Assembly (NCBI GenBank): GCA_031255425.1
Contig: JAIRSN010000026.1
Location: forward strand, 1-11,954
Direction of reading: 5' to 3'
Length of the DNA: 11,954 nucleotides
Source: Dysgonamonadaceae bacterium
Lineage (GTDB): Bacteria > Bacteroidota > Bacteroidia > Bacteroidales > Azobacteroidaceae
A model generated the notes under the pieces. It saw nothing but the letters and a program-made list of their open reading frames with translations. It ran no database searches and was not told the origin of the DNA. Below are positions 1-9,082 of this stretch, piece after piece. Each line of letters begins with the position of its first letter. Positions within the stretch are counted from its first letter, which is position 1. The position numbers were made by a program, and so were the translations under genes.

Positions 1-476
1 CGGCGAAACTGTTGGTTTTGTTTGGTGTCTCCAAAAACGGTTTCTACATCATGCCCTCTTTGTCGCATCTTCTCTTTTCCTTTTTCGGTTTGCATCTTTT
101 TGCGGAATGCTTCTTTGCACTCCTCCGGTTTTCTAATGATCTGAATGCTGCGGTTACTGCCTTCTTCTCTTTTTCCTCCGCATTTATCGAAGTGAGTACA
201 ACCGCTGCAACCCTCACATTCATACCGGCGAAGGAACGGTTTGAATTTATTCCTGTTTTCAACACAGGTTTCTTCTTTGAAAATAAGTGATTTTCCATTG
301 GGGCAAACAAATGTGTCTGTCCGACTGTCATAAGGCATATTCTCTTTTAGATACGGGCTGGTCTTAAATTCGTGTGTCGCCTCTTTATCGTATGAAGGGT
401 ATTTCAGTAATGAACCAATTTCGTTGTCATTTAAATACGTACAGTTTTCTTCGGTGCCAAAGATGGCATCTGCGCC
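1..476 (-). pseudogene. IS1182-type transposase, 5'-truncated C-terminal fragment (cut by window edge)
   Basis: One frame is open from base 476 to the left edge (about 158 codons), with a TGA at 479..477 just before it and no start codon at its head. The translation matches the C-terminal half of IS1182-family DDE transposases. It begins with GADAIFGTEEN (DDE-core segment normally preceded by more protein), followed by the cysteine-rich part CPNGKSL, CEGCSGC and DKCGG, and then VETVFGDTKQNQQFRR, which carries the last catalytic Glu of the DDE triad (E in VETVFG). The N-terminal DNA-binding domain and first catalytic Asp are absent because homology stops at the junction next to the PqqD-like gene. 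It is therefore a dead remnant at this end; whether the 3' end and inverted repeat survive lies outside the window. It looks more AT-rich than the genes to its right, as expected for a transferred element. The family call is firm; the exact element is not known. Confidence 0.88.
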
Positions 477-482
477 TCAAAA

Positions 483-533
483 TATAAAAGACACTGCGTG
501 TCCGCTTTAAATTATAAAAGACACTGCGTGTCC
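483..533. repeat. Two-copy direct repeat (21 bp identical, 30-bp period) at the end of the PqqD-like gene
   Basis: Bases 483..503 and 513..533 are identical (21 bp), one copy starting 30 bp after the other. On the minus strand each contains GACAC-GCA-GTGTC, a 5-bp palindrome with a 3-nt loop, followed by TTTTATA. The right-hand copy encodes the last residues of the PqqD-like protein (DTQCLL then TAA). The left-hand copy lies after the stop, in the same frame, and directly abuts the transposase fragment. The period is a multiple of three. The short stem followed by T's could also act as a weak transcription terminator on the minus strand, but a 5-bp stem is poor evidence for that. Confidence 0.8.
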
Positions 534-862
534 ATTTTTATAAATCCATGACGATGCAACTGCGAAAGATAGCCGGAGACGCGGTATTCATAGTTATCTT
601 CCCGGTTAAAATGATCTGCCAAAGCATCCACAATTTCCCTTACCGAACGGTTACCGTCGATTAAGTCCCAGACAGCCGTTCCGTGTTCTTCCAACCGGAT
701 GCGGATAGAAGCGGATTTGTTTTTCGGAATAAAATACTTCTGCATAAACTTATTACGGAACCGGGGGAAAGCTATCACCGATAGCTCCCCCTCTTTTTCC
801 GTCGTAATGTGTTCCTTAATGACAGGAACCAAATCGAAAAGGTTTATTTTCTCTTTTTTCAT
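512..862 (-). CDS. Standalone PqqD-family (RiPP-recognition-element-like) small protein
   Basis: This is a 116-residue soluble protein without signal peptide or membrane segment. Residues about 50-110 have the look of the PqqD winged-helix fold: IRLEEHGTAVWDLIDG (55-70, strand then helix with the conserved W-x-LIDG), SVREIVDALADHF (73-85) and a C-terminal helix RVSGYLSQLHRHGFIKM (94-110). PqqD proteins bind the leader of the PqqA peptide and hand it to the radical-SAM enzyme PqqE; related domains recognise precursors in many RiPP pathways. No PqqA-like peptide, radical-SAM or other maturase gene is visible here, so a RiPP role is not shown. The ATG overlaps the stop of the OPT transporter gene (ATGA, 862..859), implying translational coupling and a linked function. 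The extreme C-terminus (DTQCLL) lies in a 30-bp tandem duplication beside a transposase remnant, so the native end may have been altered. Fold assignment is fairly secure; function is unknown. Confidence 0.78.
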   Translation of the reverse strand: MKKEKINLFDLVPVIKEHITTEKEGELSVIAFPRFRNKFMQKYFIPKNKSASIRIRLEEHGTAVWDLIDGNRSVREIVDALADHFNREDNYEYRVSGYLSQLHRHGFIKMDTQCLL

Positions 863-2883
863 TTTTTTATCGCGCCCGCTTTTTTCAAAGGCACCGCCAC
901 GAAGAAGTACCCGATAACGGCGACCACCACCAACCCGATCATGTAGGAAGGATCTTCAACCGGGAGCAGGTTGGAAAAGAAGATATTAAACATGGCGAAG
1001 ATCGCAACGACAAGCCCCATCAGCGCTTCGCCGGCAATCATACCGGAAGCAAGCAGGACGCCCGTGTTTTCGACCGTAGCGATTTGCCTTTCGTTGTATT
1101 TCCGGTGCGCCACATACAGATCCAGGATGCCTTTGATCAGGCCGCCGGCGAAAATAGCAAATACCGTACTGAACGGCAGGTACATACCGACAAAGATCAG
1201 CATCGGGCTTTTAATACCCATCAGGATAAAAGCAACGCCCAGAATCATACCGGCAATGATTAGCGCCCAGGTCATTTCCCCGCCGACAATGCCTTGCGAG
1301 AGCGTCGCCATCAGTCCGGCTTGCGGTGCGGAAAGGTTTTTGCTGCCGAATCCGCCCTGATAGCCCTGTTCGATACCCATATTAATATCCCCCTGGTTGA
1401 GGATGATCAGCACGCCGAACATCACAAAGCCGGAGATAAGTACGCCGATCAGGTCGCCCACCTGCATCCGCCAGGGCGTCCCGCCCAGTATATGACCGGC
1501 TTTCAGGTCTTGAAACATTTCCCCGCCGACGGCAGCCGCCACACATACGATGGCAGCGATACCCAAAACGGCTGCAACGCCGCCGCTGGTAGCGTCTACA
1601 TTGCAGGCAACCAGAATCAAGGCGGTGACAACGAGAGCGGTCAGCGTCAATCCGCTGATGGGATTGTTGCTCGAACCGATAATGCCCACCAAGTATCCGG
1701 ACACCGCAGCAAAGAAGAAAGCAAGGACAATCATCACGGTCGAGGCAACGATTGCGACCAGGATAGAGGTATGGAATATAAAATAGGTGATGACAAACGT
1801 CAACGCGGCAGCGGCACAGATACCAATTAATATCAGGGAAGATTTCAGGTCTTTTTCCGTCCGTTCGGTGTTTTCGCCGGCGCCCTGAGCGGCTCGCCGC
1901 AAGTCTTTTACCGATCGTTTCAGTCCCGTTCCCAAGCTGTTGCGCATCCGGTAGAGCGTGAAGCAGGCGGCAACCAGCATCCCGCCGATAGCAACGATCC
2001 GGACAATCTCGCGCCAGACAACATTCGCAGCGTTTTCCCAGGCTTTCGGAGAAGTAGCGTCCAATCCCGTATTTATTTGGAGTGATTCGACAAAAGAATT
2101 GCCCAATACGGCAAGCAACACCGGCACCATCAGTCCCCAAGCCATTACCGATCCGCTGAAATTCAGCGCCGAAAGGCGCGGGCCGATGATGTAACCGACG
2201 CCCAGGTAGGCAGGGCTGATGGTCGGGCCGCCGGCAAGAAAGCCACCTTGCAGGCTTTTCCCGCTGGCTAAGGTCGCCGGAGTAGACTTGAAGAAAGTGG
2301 TCCATTCGGTAGCAAAGAGCCGGAGGTCGCCGGCAATTTTCACCACCGCGCCGGCAATCATTGCCGAAAAAAGATATTTGGAACCGCCGGCGCCGCTCTG
2401 TCCGGTCTTGTGAATTTCGGCGGCAGCTACACTTTCGGGGAACGGAAGTTCCTTGTCCTCAACCATTACACGGCGAAGCAAGGCAACAAACAGCACGCCA
2501 AGCGTCCCCCCCGTTATCAGGATCAGCGAAGCGGTCAGGTAGCTGCTCAACGAGCTAAACTCTTCGCCGCTCCACACGCCGGAAATGTAAAAAGCCGGAA
2601 GGGTGAAAATCGCGCCCGCCGCAACCGACTCGCCGATCGAACCGACGGTACGGGTGAAATTTTCCTCCAATATACTTCCCTTAAAAAAGCGCAAAACAGC
2701 CATCCCGATGACCGCCGCAGGATAGGTAGCGGCAATGGTCATTCCCGCCTTCAAACCCAGATAAGCGTTGGCCGCACCCAATACGACCGCCAGTACCAAA
2801 CCGATGAGCAAGGCTCTTACGGTAAACTCTTTCATGTTTTCGTTCGCCGGTATGAACGGAACGAATTTTTTATCATCTGCCAT
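859..2883 (-). CDS. OPT-family oligopeptide transporter
   Basis: This 674-residue polytopic inner-membrane protein belongs to the oligopeptide transporter (OPT) superfamily, whose members are secondary transporters taking up small peptides or metal chelates, usually with protons. The length fits bacterial OPT proteins. Hydrophobic segments recur from about residue 22 to 664 (roughly 14-16 helices), with loops at 137-168, 310-347 and 495-520. Family-like segments include NAYLGLKAGMTIA (39-51), FPESVAAAEIHKTG (148-161), GIIGSSNNPISGLT (400-413), QDLKAGHILGGTPWRMQ (458-474) and YLPFSTVFAIFAGG (569-581 region). The start at 2883 is supported by a Bacteroides-type promoter just upstream and by the hydrophilic leader MADDKKFVPFIPANE before the first helix. 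It is separated from susA by 176 nt, so it is probably its own unit together with the PqqD-like gene it overlaps by 4 nt. Substrate cannot be deduced; peptides are a family-based guess. Confidence 0.92.
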   Translation of the reverse strand: MADDKKFVPFIPANENMKEFTVRALLIGLVLAVVLGAANAYLGLKAGMTIAATYPAAVIGMAVLRFFKGSILEENFTRTVGSIGESVAAGAIFTLPAFYISGVWSGEEFSSLSSYLTASLILITGGTLGVLFVALLRRVMVEDKELPFPESVAAAEIHKTGQSGAGGSKYLFSAMIAGAVVKIAGDLRLFATEWTTFFKSTPATLASGKSLQGGFLAGGPTISPAYLGVGYIIGPRLSALNFSGSVMAWGLMVPVLLAVLGNSFVESLQINTGLDATSPKAWENAANVVWREIVRIVAIGGMLVAACFTLYRMRNSLGTGLKRSVKDLRRAAQGAGENTERTEKDLKSSLILIGICAAAALTFVITYFIFHTSILVAIVASTVMIVLAFFFAAVSGYLVGIIGSSNNPISGLTLTALVVTALILVACNVDATSGGVAAVLGIAAIVCVAAAVGGEMFQDLKAGHILGGTPWRMQVGDLIGVLISGFVMFGVLIILNQGDINMGIEQGYQGGFGSKNLSAPQAGLMATLSQGIVGGEMTWALIIAGMILGVAFILMGIKSPMLIFVGMYLPFSTVFAIFAGGLIKGILDLYVAHRKYNERQIATVENTGVLLASGMIAGEALMGLVVAIFAMFNIFFSNLLPVEDPSYMIGLVVVAVIGYFFVAVPLKKAGAIKK

Positions 2884-2919
2884 ACTTTTATTTATTAAAT
2901 ATTAAAATTGATTAAAAGA

Positions 2920-2951
2920 CAAAAGTACGTCTTTTGTTTTACTTCTACAAG
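2920..2951 (-). promoter_or_regulatory. Bacteroides-type promoter for the OPT/PqqD unit, with overlapping inverted repeat
   Basis: On the minus strand TACTTTTG (2927..2920) fits the Bacteroides -7 consensus TAnnTTTG exactly, and CTTG (2951..2948) lies 20 nt upstream at the position of the -33 TTTG element. Transcription would start near 2912, leaving an AT-rich leader of about 30 nt before the ATG at 2883. The -7 element sits inside an inverted repeat, ACAAAAG-N5-CTTTTGT (2919..2937), that could be a regulator-binding site. In the rest of the 176-nt gap (2884..3059) no convincing rho-independent terminator for the Sus operon is visible. Confidence 0.55.
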
Positions 2952-3059
2952 ATGTCTTGGTTTTCGAAAAAAGCGGTCCTTTCAGTTGCCGGAAATTATG
3001 GGATAAATGAGATACGCAGGGCGGAATAGAAGTAAGTATGGCGACAACCGTAGCAAAGA

Positions 3060-4913
3060 TCATTTCAATTCCAGCACATAAACACCCTTCCCTTCAATCG
3101 GAATATTATCTTCAAGCGAAATAATTTTCCCCGAAAGAATATCTTTTCCGGAGGTAAAAGAACCGGTTACTTCGCGATACCTCTGAAGGTCCAGCGACTG
3201 TACGTTTTCCGAACCGTTGAGGATGACCAGCACCCGCTCGCCGCCGTCCATCCGGGCATAGACATAACATTCGGAATCGTAGGCAGGCGCGTAGTGAATC
3301 AGCGAACCTTCGGTAACCGCCCGGCTGTTTTTCCTCCATTGCAAAAGCGTTTGCAGGAAGTTCCATGCTTCGTTCTGCAAATCCGTCCGTCCTTCTTTTG
3401 TGAAGGCGCTGACCGGATCTTCCGCCCAACCGCCGGGGAAATCCTTGCGAAGGTTGCCGTCGCCCTCCTGCTTTTCGCCGCTCATCAGGATTTCGGTACC
3501 GTAATAGATCTGCGGGATTCCCCGCGTAGTGAGAATCAGGGCAAGCGCTTGCTTGAAACGCTTCAGATCAGTTTCTTCCTTTTGAAAGAAACGGCCGGTA
3601 TCATGATTATCCAGGAAAACCAGCAACCGGCTCCAATCGGGAAACAGAAAGTCCTGCGCGATGGTTTCGTAGACTCTTTTCAGCGGATTGCTTCCGGCGG
3701 AATGAAGGTCGAACGCCTGGGCGCACGTATTCATCAGGTTGAAATCCATAACGGTTTGCAGGTTCGATTGGCGGTCGTTCAGCCTGGAGTTCTGTTGCCA
3801 CCACGCGAGAGGCGCGGAGTTGAGATACCAGGATTCGCCGACAATATTGAAGCCGGGATATTCGTCCTTCACCGCCTTGCACCATTGGGACAGGAAGTTG
3901 AAATCGGCATACGGATGCGTGTCGTGGCGGATTCCGTCAATCCGGGCATATTCGATCCACCAGATGCAATTTTGAATCAGGTAAGTAGCCAGAAGCGGGT
4001 TGCGTTGATTCAGGTCGGGCATACCGGGGACAAACCAGCCGTCGACGGTTTCGGCTACTTCCGATTGCGGCGCATGGACGTCCATCATCGCATACAGGTT
4101 GTGCGAGGACGGGACAAATCCCTCCGGATGATTCAGCCAGCCGGACGCCGGGAGGTCTTCCATCCACGGATGCCGGCTGCCGCAGTGGTTGTAAATCATG
4201 TCCATCACGACCTTCATTCCCTTGTTGTGAATGTTTTCGATCAACCGGCAATAATCGCCGTTGCTGCCCAGCCGTTGATCCACCTTGTAAAAATCAGTGA
4301 TGGCATAGCCGTGGTACGAACCTTCCGGCATCTTGTTTTCCAATACAGGATTCAACCAGACCGTGGTGACGCCCAAGTCGCGGAGGTAATCCAAGTGTTG
4401 GTCTATCCCCGCCAAGTCCCCGCCGTGACGGGCGAAAGGATCGTTCCGGTCGATGGCAACCCCGTCCCACAGGTCATTCGCCGCATCGCCGTTGGCAAAG
4501 CGGTCGGGCATAATCAGGTAGAGGACATCCGAAGAATCGAACCCCTGGGCGCCCTTGGATTGGGAACGCGCTTTCAGTTCAACCGTTTTCGCCGACTGTT
4601 TTTTGCCTTCGGTAAAAGTAAAACGCATCTGCCCCGGTTGCGCTTCTTTTCCTATTTGCAAGTAGATAAACAGATAATTCGGGTTTTCCACCTTGACCGT
4701 CCGGTCCAATACAACGCCCGGATAGTTAAACGTAACCGTTGCGTTTCCAATGTTTTTCCCATGAACCAACAGTTGGAGTTCCGGATTCTTCATCCCCGTC
4801 CACCAAAAAGCAGGTTCTATATCAATGGCATATAAGGAGGAGAAACACATCAAAAAAGAAAGAACGAATACTCCCTTCGTTCTTTTCCTTGCATTTATTT
4901 TTTCCATGCTCAT
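3060..4913 (-). CDS. susA: SusA-like periplasmic neopullulanase / alpha-amylase (GH13)
   Basis: A 617-residue GH13 enzyme, close to the usual SusA length. A Sec signal peptide (basic MSMEKINARKRTK, then a hydrophobic stretch) probably ends after SSLYA at residue 29, giving a periplasmic protein. An N-terminal beta domain of the cyclomaltodextrinase type (about 30-115) precedes the catalytic barrel. Conserved regions are seen: VVMDMIYNH (235-243), MPDLN (298-302, typical of neopullulanases/cyclomaltodextrinases), GIRHDTHPY with nucleophile D331, NIVGESW with acid/base E360, and FLDNHDTGR with D438. A C-terminal beta domain follows from about 535. The family hydrolyses alpha-1,4 bonds of maltodextrins and pullulan, feeding SusB. 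ATG 4913 lies 6 nt after the susB stop; a second in-frame ATG (codon 3, 4907) is an equally possible start. In B. thetaiotaomicron susA is the first structural gene of the locus; here it is the last, immediately after susB. Confidence 0.93.
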   Translation of the reverse strand: MSMEKINARKRTKGVFVLSFLMCFSSLYAIDIEPAFWWTGMKNPELQLLVHGKNIGNATVTFNYPGVVLDRTVKVENPNYLFIYLQIGKEAQPGQMRFTFTEGKKQSAKTVELKARSQSKGAQGFDSSDVLYLIMPDRFANGDAANDLWDGVAIDRNDPFARHGGDLAGIDQHLDYLRDLGVTTVWLNPVLENKMPEGSYHGYAITDFYKVDQRLGSNGDYCRLIENIHNKGMKVVMDMIYNHCGSRHPWMEDLPASGWLNHPEGFVPSSHNLYAMMDVHAPQSEVAETVDGWFVPGMPDLNQRNPLLATYLIQNCIWWIEYARIDGIRHDTHPYADFNFLSQWCKAVKDEYPGFNIVGESWYLNSAPLAWWQQNSRLNDRQSNLQTVMDFNLMNTCAQAFDLHSAGSNPLKRVYETIAQDFLFPDWSRLLVFLDNHDTGRFFQKEETDLKRFKQALALILTTRGIPQIYYGTEILMSGEKQEGDGNLRKDFPGGWAEDPVSAFTKEGRTDLQNEAWNFLQTLLQWRKNSRAVTEGSLIHYAPAYDSECYVYARMDGGERVLVILNGSENVQSLDLQRYREVTGSFTSGKDILSGKIISLEDNIPIEGKGVYVLELK

Positions 4914-4919
4914 CCAACG

Positions 4920-7103
<2,184 letters not shown>

Positions 7104-7117
7104 TTAAAATTAAACTA

Positions 7118-7125
7118 CAAAGTTA
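7118..7125 (-). promoter_or_regulatory. Possible internal -7 promoter element upstream of susB
   Basis: The AT-rich 47-nt gap between the GH13 lipoprotein gene and susB contains TAACTTTG on the minus strand, an exact TAnnTTTG match to the Bacteroides -7 element. No clear TTTG is found about 20 nt upstream (only ACTG at a slightly short spacing). It would start transcription only about 10 nt before the susB ATG, so it is a weak candidate for an internal promoter giving susB-susA some independent expression. Confidence 0.3.
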
Positions 7126-7147
7126 AAACTAAAAACCATAAAACAGT

Positions 7148-9019
7148 TTATTCCTTGAAATATAAACGATACTCACCCGGATTCAACGTAATGGATTCCG
7201 AAACGGCGGTTGTCGTCATTTCTTGCTTGGTGAAATACTCTTTCCACCGGCCAACCGGACCGAAATTCACTTCGCGGGTCACGGGAACCACATCGAAATT
7301 CGCCACCGCGACAGCGGTTTCATTCGTCGAGTTCAGGACGATGGACTTGAAGTTTCCGGTCAGGTCGACCGTGTAATCCGGCGTCGAAAAGACCGGTTTG
7401 TTTTTCCGCAACGCAATCATTTGGGCAAACACATCGTGCAAGGCTTTCCGGTTCGAATCGTCCAAATAATCCCAGCGGACCGGCTTTTTATCCAGGCGTC
7501 CGTCTTCCATCGAAGACCCTAATTTGTAATCGTAGCCCAATTCGCCGAATTGCCAAATCATCTTTGGTCCCGGAATGGAAAACAGCATGACAGCGGCAGC
7601 CGCCGTCCGTTGCAATCCCACCGGAATTTGTTTCACGTTGTAGCCGTTGAGTTCTTTTCCCCACTGTTCGTTTTTGTACATCAGGCGTTCCTCGTCGTGG
7701 CTTTCCATGTAGGCCACCAGGTTCGGTTTTGTCCAGCCGCGCTGTTTGTAAGACGCATGGGAAATATCGCCCTTTTTCGATGCGCCGTTTGTTTCCTCGC
7801 CCCAGCCCATCGTGGCTTCATTCATATTGTAATTGAGATTACCCCAAAGCAGAATGCCGTAATCCGCCAACTCCTTTTCTTCGCTATTGTCGGCCAGATG
7901 TTCAAAAATGATGATCGCATCTTTCTTACGCTTCCGGATCTCGTCCGTCATTCGTTCGAGAATACGGATGCGCGAACGGTCGAAAGCCTGTCCGTCGCCG
8001 GGCGTGTTGGTAAACCCCTTGGTGAAGTCGAACCGGTAGCCGTCGATTTTGTATTCCGTTATCCAATAAGCACAGACACTATCGACAAAAGCCTGGGTAC
8101 AGGCGCTTTCATGATTGAAATCGTAGCCCCACGAATAGCTTGTATTCGGCGAAGAAACATTGTACCACGGATTATCTGCCGAAGGATTGCCGTCGGCTTT
8201 TTGATACATCCGCACCAGCGGACTCTGTCCGTAACTGTGGTTCAATACCATATCCATGATGACAGCCATGCCGTTTTCGTGACAGGCGTCGATAAATTCC
8301 TTGTAATCGGCGCTGGTTCCGTAGGCTTTGTCCGTTGCAAAATAAAACGACGGATTGTATCCCCAGCTGTCGTTGGCTTCAAACTCGTTGAAAGGCATCA
8401 GTTCAATGGCATTGACGCCCAACTCTTTCAGGTAGGGCAATTTCGATTGAACGCCTTTGATTGAACGCTGTTCCGTAAAATCGCGAATCAGGATCTCGTA
8501 GATGAGAAGATTTTGAGTATTGCCGACCGTATAATTCTGTATTTTCCAGGCATAATTATCCGGCTGGGTGGAAACGACCATTGCTATTTCTGAGGTTTGG
8601 TTTATGGGATAGGGGAGGAGATTGGGGTAAATGCCTGGTGAAATCTCCTTGTCGTTCCACGGATCCGAAATTTTACCGGCATACGGATCGGCAATACGGA
8701 TCGAGTTATCAATCAAATATTGACAGATATATTCTTTGTTTTCATCTAAGTTCCCGATTTTTATCCAGAAGCGGTCGCCTTTTTTGTGCATCTCGTAATC
8801 CTCCGAAACCGACCAGTTGTTGAAATCGCCGATGAGGTAAACCGATTGTTTTTGGGGCGCAAAAAGGACAAAAGCGAGCGAATCGCCGCTGATTCGGGTG
8901 ATGCCGTCGCGGTAAGGCAACGCTTCCTGTTTCGCCGGATCATCCGAAGGATTAGCGGGATGACCTTCACAAGCGAAAAACAGGCATGAAATTAACAGGA
9001 TAGAAAAAAAATGTTTCAT
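7148..9019 (-). CDS. CBM48-GH13 alpha-amylase/pullulanase-type lipoprotein
   Basis: A 623-residue GH13 enzyme. The start gives a lipoprotein signal peptide MKHFFSILLISCLFFAC with lipidated Cys17. Residues about 38-115 look like a CBM48 module (SVYLIGDFNNWS at 59-70, as in branching and debranching enzymes). The catalytic barrel follows, with VIMDMVLNH (253-261), GYRFDFTKGF with nucleophile D331, IIFEHLADNSEE with acid/base E373, and MESHDEER with D442; a C-terminal beta domain begins near 545. The activity is starch or maltodextrin endo-hydrolysis; whether it cuts alpha-1,4, alpha-1,6 or both cannot be decided. By position it is the counterpart of SusG, but it lacks that enzyme's CBM58-insertion layout and is probably a different GH13 subfamily. 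The residues after Cys17 (EGHPA) are not the acidic run typical of surface export, unlike in its SusD and SusE neighbours, so outer-surface display is less certain. Its leader contains two hairpins. Confidence 0.9.
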   Translation of the reverse strand: MKHFFSILLISCLFFACEGHPANPSDDPAKQEALPYRDGITRISGDSLAFVLFAPQKQSVYLIGDFNNWSVSEDYEMHKKGDRFWIKIGNLDENKEYICQYLIDNSIRIADPYAGKISDPWNDKEISPGIYPNLLPYPINQTSEIAMVVSTQPDNYAWKIQNYTVGNTQNLLIYEILIRDFTEQRSIKGVQSKLPYLKELGVNAIELMPFNEFEANDSWGYNPSFYFATDKAYGTSADYKEFIDACHENGMAVIMDMVLNHSYGQSPLVRMYQKADGNPSADNPWYNVSSPNTSYSWGYDFNHESACTQAFVDSVCAYWITEYKIDGYRFDFTKGFTNTPGDGQAFDRSRIRILERMTDEIRKRKKDAIIIFEHLADNSEEKELADYGILLWGNLNYNMNEATMGWGEETNGASKKGDISHASYKQRGWTKPNLVAYMESHDEERLMYKNEQWGKELNGYNVKQIPVGLQRTAAAAVMLFSIPGPKMIWQFGELGYDYKLGSSMEDGRLDKKPVRWDYLDDSNRKALHDVFAQMIALRKNKPVFSTPDYTVDLTGNFKSIVLNSTNETAVAVANFDVVPVTREVNFGPVGRWKEYFTKQEMTTTAVSESITLNPGEYRLYFKE

Positions 9020-9021
9020 GA

Positions 9022-9035
9022 CCCTTGAATAAGGG
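9022..9035 (-). promoter_or_regulatory. Small hairpin next to the GH13 lipoprotein start codon
   Basis: On the minus strand CCCTT-ATTC-AAGGG forms a 5-bp stem ending 2 nt before the ATG at 9019. The only purine-rich stretch near the start (AAGGG) is in the stem, so folding could restrict ribosome access. The stem is short and may be chance. Confidence 0.35.
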
Positions 9036-9039
9036 AAAA

Positions 9040-9072
9040 GTAAACGGTAAACCGATACGGCTTACCGTTTAC
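9040..9072 (-). terminator. Strong intercistronic hairpin (attenuator/terminator-like) between susE and the GH13 gene
   Basis: Bases 9040..9072 form a hairpin with 15-nt arms (GTAAACGGTAAGCCG and CGGTTTACCGTTTAC on the minus strand), 14 of 15 positions paired, and a TAT loop. It starts 10 nt after the susE stop and is followed by TTTTCCC. The T run is short, so complete termination is unlikely. Partial termination, or protection of the upstream susC-susD-susE message from 3' decay, fits better and would give less amylase than binding protein. It could also be a dispersed REP-like element. Confidence 0.65.
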
Positions 9073-9082
9073 CATCCGATTG

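Noticed and set aside
44..331. Minus-strand frame of 95 codons at the left end
   Set aside because: The neighbouring frame on the same strand gives clear transposase homology over the whole stretch; this Lys/Arg-rich frame is a shadow.
484..533. CRISPR-like short repeats at the end of the PqqD-like gene
   Set aside because: There are only two copies with a 9-nt interval and one lies in coding sequence; this is a tandem duplication, not an array.
1382..2305. Minus-strand open frame of 307 codons inside the OPT gene
   Set aside because: It is another frame of the OPT gene, Arg/Cys-rich and without membrane segments or motifs.
2941..3059. Possible terminator or short gene between susA and the OPT gene
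   Set aside because: The best candidate stem (CGG...CCG before TTTTTT near 2966-2990) has only 3 bp, and the short open frames here show no recognisable protein.
3915..3941. Unusual His before the nucleophile in SusA region II (GIRHDTHPY)
   Set aside because: The nucleophile Asp and Arg are intact, and variation at this position is tolerated in GH13, so it is not evidence of a defect.
3294..4835. Long plus-strand open frame of 513 codons antisense to susA
   Set aside because: The opposite strand encodes a complete GH13 enzyme with all catalytic motifs; this translation has no signal, domain or recognisable motif and is a shadow of biased codon use.
7550..8464. Plus-strand open frame of 304 codons antisense to the GH13 lipoprotein gene
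   Set aside because: It lies wholly within a gene with clear CBM48 and GH13 motifs and shows no family resemblance.
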